Source: Anaerolineae bacterium (lineage in GTDB: Bacteria; Chloroflexota; Anaerolineae; Aggregatilineales; Aggregatilineaceae). From it: a stretch of 64,000 bases of DNA. The notes beneath the pieces are model-generated. The model ran no database searches. It worked only from the letters and a program-made list of their open reading frames with translations, and was not told where the DNA came from. The number at the start of each line of letters is the position of its first letter. Position 1 is the first letter of the stretch. A program made the translations under genes and the position numbers. Shown here one piece after another: positions 61,501 to 64,000 of this stretch. The stretch is from assembly GCA_016930015.1 (NCBI GenBank), contig JAFGHR010000025.1, positions 1 through 64,000 of the forward strand. The letters run 5' to 3'.

Positions 61501-62504
61501 TGGGCTTCCGCGCGATTACGCCTGTATTCGACGGGGCCGATGAAGAAGAGATCGAAGCCGAATTGGGCCGCGCCTGGATGATAGACCGGGCCTGGAAAGA
61601 TATTACCGAACGGGCCTGGCAGTGGCTGAAAGAAGAAGAATATGACACCGAATACCTGCAAAATGATGAGGAAGTTCGGCGGTTGTATATTGACCATTGG
61701 CTGGGTGCCCTGGGCGGCTACAACATGGAAAGCCTGGCGCTCGAATATGTGTATGCGCGCCGCGCGGTTTTGAGAGAATGGCTGCGCGAAAAAGGGTTTG
61801 AGCCGAACGATATTCTGTTGTTCGGCGACGAAAACGTCAGTGTGAAGGAACGCGATCGCCGTGATTACAACGCGCGTTATGCAACCCTTGTGCTTTGGAT
61901 CGAGTCGATCACCCCGGATGTCAACACGGAAGGGCTGAACGAAGACGAACTGCGTGAAACCGCTCGCCGCGTGTCGCTCAAATACAACAAACCAATCCCG
62001 ATATACGGCAAACAGCGCCTATACGATGGGAAGACGGGCGAAGCGTTTGACCAGTTTGTTACTGTTGGCATCATTCATATGCTAAAACTGGCGCACCTGG
62101 TCGAGGACAAAGTGCACGCCCGGTCAACCGGCCCCTACAGCCTGGTGACTCAGCAGCCGCTCGGCGGTAAAGCTCAGTTTGGTGGCCAGCGCTTTGGTGA
62201 AATGGAAGTATGGGCGCTCGAAGCCTACGGCGCCGCCCATACGCTTCAGGAAATGCTCACCGTTAAATCGGACGATGTGCAGGGCCGTGTTAAGACCTAT
62301 GAAGCCATCGTCAAGGGTGAGCCAATTGAAGAACCCGGTGTTCCGGCCAGCTTCCGCGTTCTGGTCAAAGAACTGCAAAGCCTGGGCCTGGCTGTCGAAG
62401 CGATCACCGACGCAGGCGAGGTTATCAAGTTTGGCAAGGACGAGGAAAAATCGCGCCAGCCCAAGATGCCGATGGGGTTACTCGGTCTGGCCGACAATCA
62501 CTAA
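58545..62504 (+). CDS. rpoB: RNA polymerase beta subunit
   Basis: The protein has 1319 residues. Typical segments are [20 protein letters not shown] near the start, [20 protein letters not shown], the rifampicin region [20 protein letters not shown] with [27 protein letters not shown], and [20 protein letters not shown] near the end. In the rifampicin region the E. coli D516, H526 and S531 equivalents are unchanged, while the R529 position is Thr. It is the catalytic-core beta subunit of transcription. A terminator follows at once and no rpoC lies downstream, which is unusual. No rplL lies upstream. Confidence 0.98.
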   Translation: MRRQLDEKNYARTFEVHQLPSLIEIQLDSFRRFYEEGLNELFDEISPIESFNGNLRLYFPGSSQEASEFGLRYWFEDPKYSEEICMERDITYAAPLYVKVALVNRVASDEVMISDIFMGDFPLMTEKGTFIINGTERVVVSQLIRSPGVYFDAEEDRTTGRKLSTAKLIPDRGAWMEFETRKSDYLAIKFNRKRTIPVTILLRALAAVSDGFDANSPIQDGTDDELLAIYEEVDNNTDHRYIEGTIRMEPQWDLRNNRTIAEAALLEFYKRMRPGDPPTLDNAREYLKSQLFDQRRYDLERVGRYKLNQRLRIDDVVPRMHRTITKYDLVKLVERMILINNGLEQPDDIDHLGNRRVKTVGELIQNALRIGLRRMERVIRERMSIRESDNLSPMTLINIRPVVAAIREFFGSSQLSQFMDQTNPLAELTHKRTLSALGPGGLRRERAGFDVRDVHHSHYGRICPIETPEGPNIGLIGRLASYGRVNEYGFIETPYRHVFRVLPSDSEHLVNRILREEIKVGRKTIPAGTVIDEELRQKLVQDKIKEVPTVPFVSQEIVYLSADEEDRFTIAQANALLDENHHFVNERVSARHHQHFLVASVLGIDYMDVAPRQIVGISAALIPFLEHDDANRALMGSNMQRQAVPLLRPDIPLVSTGVERQAAYDSGQVLVSDENGEVVSVEGDRIWLRLTDEERSNRFKNQENDVPDGVREYKLRKYNRSNQSTCIDQRPVIQKGQTITSGQVIADSSSTVYGELALGHDVLCAFLSWEGGNYEDALLISEDMVREDKFTSIHIEKHEVEARDTKLGPEEITYDIPNVGEDALKDLDEYGIIRIGADVGPNDILVGKITPKGEKELSPEEKLLRAIFGEKAREVKDSSLRLPHGEKGKVVDVKIFTREEHRDLPAGVDQMVRVSVAQKRKMTQGDKMAGRHGNKGVISKVVSIEDMPFLGDGTPLEIILNPLGVPGRMNIGQVLETHLGWAADRLGFRAITPVFDGADEEEIEAELGRAWMIDRAWKDITERAWQWLKEEEYDTEYLQNDEEVRRLYIDHWLGALGGYNMESLALEYVYARRAVLREWLREKGFEPNDILLFGDENVSVKERDRRDYNARYATLVLWIESITPDVNTEGLNEDELRETARRVSLKYNKPIPIYGKQRLYDGKTGEAFDQFVTVGIIHMLKLAHLVEDKVHARSTGPYSLVTQQPLGGKAQFGGQRFGEMEVWALEAYGAAHTLQEMLTVKSDDVQGRVKTYEAIVKGEPIEEPGVPASFRVLVKELQSLGLAVEAITDAGEVIKFGKDEEKSRQPKMPMGLLGLADNH

Positions 62505-62528
62505 CTTCCGGATTTCACAGGACTCAAG

Positions 62529-62566
62529 GAGCGAGCAGCCGACACTTTAGCTGCTCGCTCTTTTTG
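62529..62566 (+). terminator. Strong terminator of rpoB
   Basis: An 11-bp perfect stem GAGCGAGCAGC / GCTGCTCGCTC with a 10-nt loop is followed by TTTTTG, 24 nt past the rpoB stop. Confidence 0.93.
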
Positions 62567-62666
62567 TTTTCGCCACAACAAACGTTTTTTTGCACGTTTC
62601 CCTTTGACCGATTACACTCGTGCGTGAATTAGTGACTTCATTATGCACCATTAATCGAGTAAAAAC

Positions 62667-62840
62667 ATGTCAAAAAACAGCACGACCTGTCCTCACTGCG
62701 GTAAGGAAGTGTGCAGCCCTGACAAGCTCGCATGGCACCTTAGCCGCGAATGTCCGGCAATGCCATCGCTCGCCGCCGCTTCCGCCGCCGCCAACATTAA
62801 GTCCAAACGTCTGAACAGCTCACACCAAAACGCCGGTTAA
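62667..62840 (+). CDS. 57-residue zinc-finger-like protein
   Basis: ATG 62667 to TAA 62838-62840 encodes MSKNSTTCPHCGKEVCSPDK followed by LAWHLSREC and an Ala/Ser-rich tail. CPHC and H-x4-C form a likely C2HC zinc finger. The ribosome-binding site is weak. It sits alone between the rpoB terminator and a strong hairpin. Nucleic acid or protein binding is likely. Family not recognised. Confidence 0.6.
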   Translation: MSKNSTTCPHCGKEVCSPDKLAWHLSRECPAMPSLAAASAAANIKSKRLNSSHQNAG

Positions 62841-62880
62841 GCCCCTGGCTTGTGAAGAACGGGAAAATCCAGTTAGACTG

Positions 62881-62911
62881 GCGAAAGACGGCGCACATGC
62901 GCCGTTTTCGC
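62881..62911 (+). terminator. Long hairpin after the zinc-finger gene
   Basis: GCGAAA plus ACGGCGCA pair with TGCGCCGT plus TTTCGC, leaving one bulged G, with a 2-nt loop. The stem of 14 bp is strong, but no long T-run follows. The rest of 62841-63110 shows nothing else beyond a GGAGGG ribosome-binding site before the next gene. Confidence 0.6.
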
Positions 62912-63110
62912 TTGTAGTACGGGGAATGTTGGGGTTACGTGTATCACACGTCAGGTGCCCGCGTTGTAGGAGTGCTGCAACCCCTGTAAAATGGATAGTG
63001 TAGGCCGTGTTGACATATTTACCTTAAAGTTTATTTGAGTATAGCTGTTCACACGACCCGGTATTTCAAAATGATTGATCCATCATTGATTGATGCGGAG
63101 GGTTATCGCG

Positions 63111-64000
63111 ATGCGCTACCAACGTTCTCTTTTGATCCGCCTGGCATTTTTGCTAGTCATCCTTGCAGTTGCCGTAACAGCCTGTGATTCAGGAGATGAT
63201 ACCGACTCCGAAACACAGCCGACCGTAGCCGCTACCATCACCCCTCCGCTGACCAAAACGCCGATTCCGACGTTTACGCCGTTCCCGACGTTTACGGCCA
63301 CGCAGCCATTTATCGCGCCGCCAACGTCAACCCAGCTTGTCCTGCGCCCGACCTCGGCGGTGGTGGTGCCAACATCAACGCCGCTGGTGCCGTCAGCGAC
63401 ACCGTACCCGTATGATATCCGGATCACGTACCCAGTGGATGGCAGCACAATCGCCGGGTATGTCACCGTTATCGGCAGTGCCAGCCACCCGCGCTTTGTC
63501 CAATATGCGTTGGAATGGGGACCGGAGCCTAACCCCGGCAACCTGTGGTACCCGTTCCTGTCACCGCCGCAGCGAACCAACATTGTGCAAAATGGCGCGC
63601 TGGGGTCGTGGGATACCAAAATCGTGCGCGATGGCATCTACCGTGTCCGGCTGCACGTCTGGTTAAACGACGGGACCGATACCGACTATGTGATCGGGTC
63701 GATTCGCGTGTCGAACTCGCAGCCGACCGCGGTGCCAACATTCACCCACACCCCGCGACCCAACCAGCCACCGACGATCGATCCGATCGCCAGCCAAAAA
63801 GTGCAGACCGCCAAAGTGATCAACATCCCGGTTACGACCAGGGACGCGGATAATGATACGGTCAACCTGTACGTGACCTCCGACAACACCGCCGTCGCCA
63901 TTGCACAGGTTGTGAGCGGGTCCGGAATCACCGTGGCGGGCGTGTCGGCAGGCACGGCCACGATCACGGTTACGGCCAACGACAATCACGGCGGCACGGT
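63111..64000 (+). CDS. Lipoprotein with Thr/Pro linker and Ig-like domains; 3' end outside the window
   Basis: ATG 63111 follows GGAGGG. The frame is open to the window end (296 full codons). A lipoprotein signal has the lipobox VTAC with C25. A Thr/Pro linker (about 35-98, TPIPTFTPFPTF type) follows. A beta domain at about 103-200 reads YPVDGSTIAGYVTVIGSASH and FVQYALEWGPEPNPGNLWYP. After a second Pro-rich spacer, a cadherin/Ig-like repeat begins (VINIPVTTRDADNDTVNLYV). The protein should be surface-exposed. Full length is unknown. Confidence 0.85.
   Translation, partial: MRYQRSLLIRLAFLLVILAVAVTACDSGDDTDSETQPTVAATITPPLTKTPIPTFTPFPTFTATQPFIAPPTSTQLVLRPTSAVVVPTSTPLVPSATPYPYDIRITYPVDGSTIAGYVTVIGSASHPRFVQYALEWGPEPNPGNLWYPFLSPPQRTNIVQNGALGSWDTKIVRDGIYRVRLHVWLNDGTDTDYVIGSIRVSNSQPTAVPTFTHTPRPNQPPTIDPIASQKVQTAKVINIPVTTRDADNDTVNLYVTSDNTAVAIAQVVSGSGITVAGVSAGTATITVTANDNHGGT

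Overview
The window looks like chromosomal DNA of a Chloroflexota bacterium, most likely from or near the Anaerolineae. This is inferred from gene content. There are lipoproteins and membrane proteins with long Thr/Pro linkers, TPR-plus-TolB-propeller proteins, a MurA with Asp in place of the catalytic Cys, a DnaD/DnaI-type helicase-loading set next to dnaB, and moderate-to-high G+C. I see no rRNA, tRNA, CRISPR array or intact mobile element.

Layout. 1-10.9 kb is mostly minus strand: the 5' part of priA, a CNNM/CorC membrane protein, a MEMO-family protein, orphan groES, a double-thioredoxin-fold oxidoreductase, osmC (plus strand), an operon of HEAT, LysM-M23 and HTH genes, a decayed IS3 orfA fragment, an SH3 lipoprotein and a CheY-like regulator. 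11-16 kb holds plsY and then a replication cluster on the minus strand: dnaB, a DnaD-like gene and a helicase-loader-like protein with two AAA+ modules. 16-24 kb has a GAF histidine kinase with endonuclease III, a PfkB kinase and three related TPR membrane proteins, two of them with TolB-like propellers. 24-36.6 kb carries a GT-C-like membrane protein, a bactofilin, DedA, an AT-richer FkbM methyltransferase segment, a ParA-like ATPase overlapped by a membrane-protein gene, a glycosidase / solute-binding protein / cupin operon, small membrane proteins and a lipoprotein. 36-51 kb has rqcH, PPK2, two GT4 glycosyltransferases, a coiled-coil protein, malic enzyme with a divergent thioredoxin-reductase-like flavoprotein, murA, a SAM-hydroxide adenosyltransferase homologue, gyrB and a sugar-phosphate nucleotidyltransferase.

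The most unusual block is 51.4-56.8 kb. It encodes two paralogous membrane-anchored proteins, a stand-alone E2 (ubiquitin-conjugating) fold protein, a JAB/JAMM-domain protein whose C-terminus resembles a catalytically dead E2 (UEV/RWD), and an E1/ThiF-like adenylating enzyme. E2-JAB-E1 are translationally coupled (TAATG and ATGA junctions). After them come a small disordered acidic protein and a NUDIX hydrolase. Two copies of an 83-bp structured repeat stand just before the E2 gene and just before the small-protein gene. No ubiquitin-like modifier is recognisable. The set resembles bacterial ubiquitin-like conjugation operons (CBASS Cap2/Cap3, BIL, Bub), but I cannot match this exact composition to a described system.

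The right end has an OmpR-type regulator, a fourth TPR protein, rpoB as a single-gene unit with a consensus promoter and strong terminator and no rpoC behind it, a 57-residue zinc-finger protein, and the start of a lipoprotein that runs off the window.
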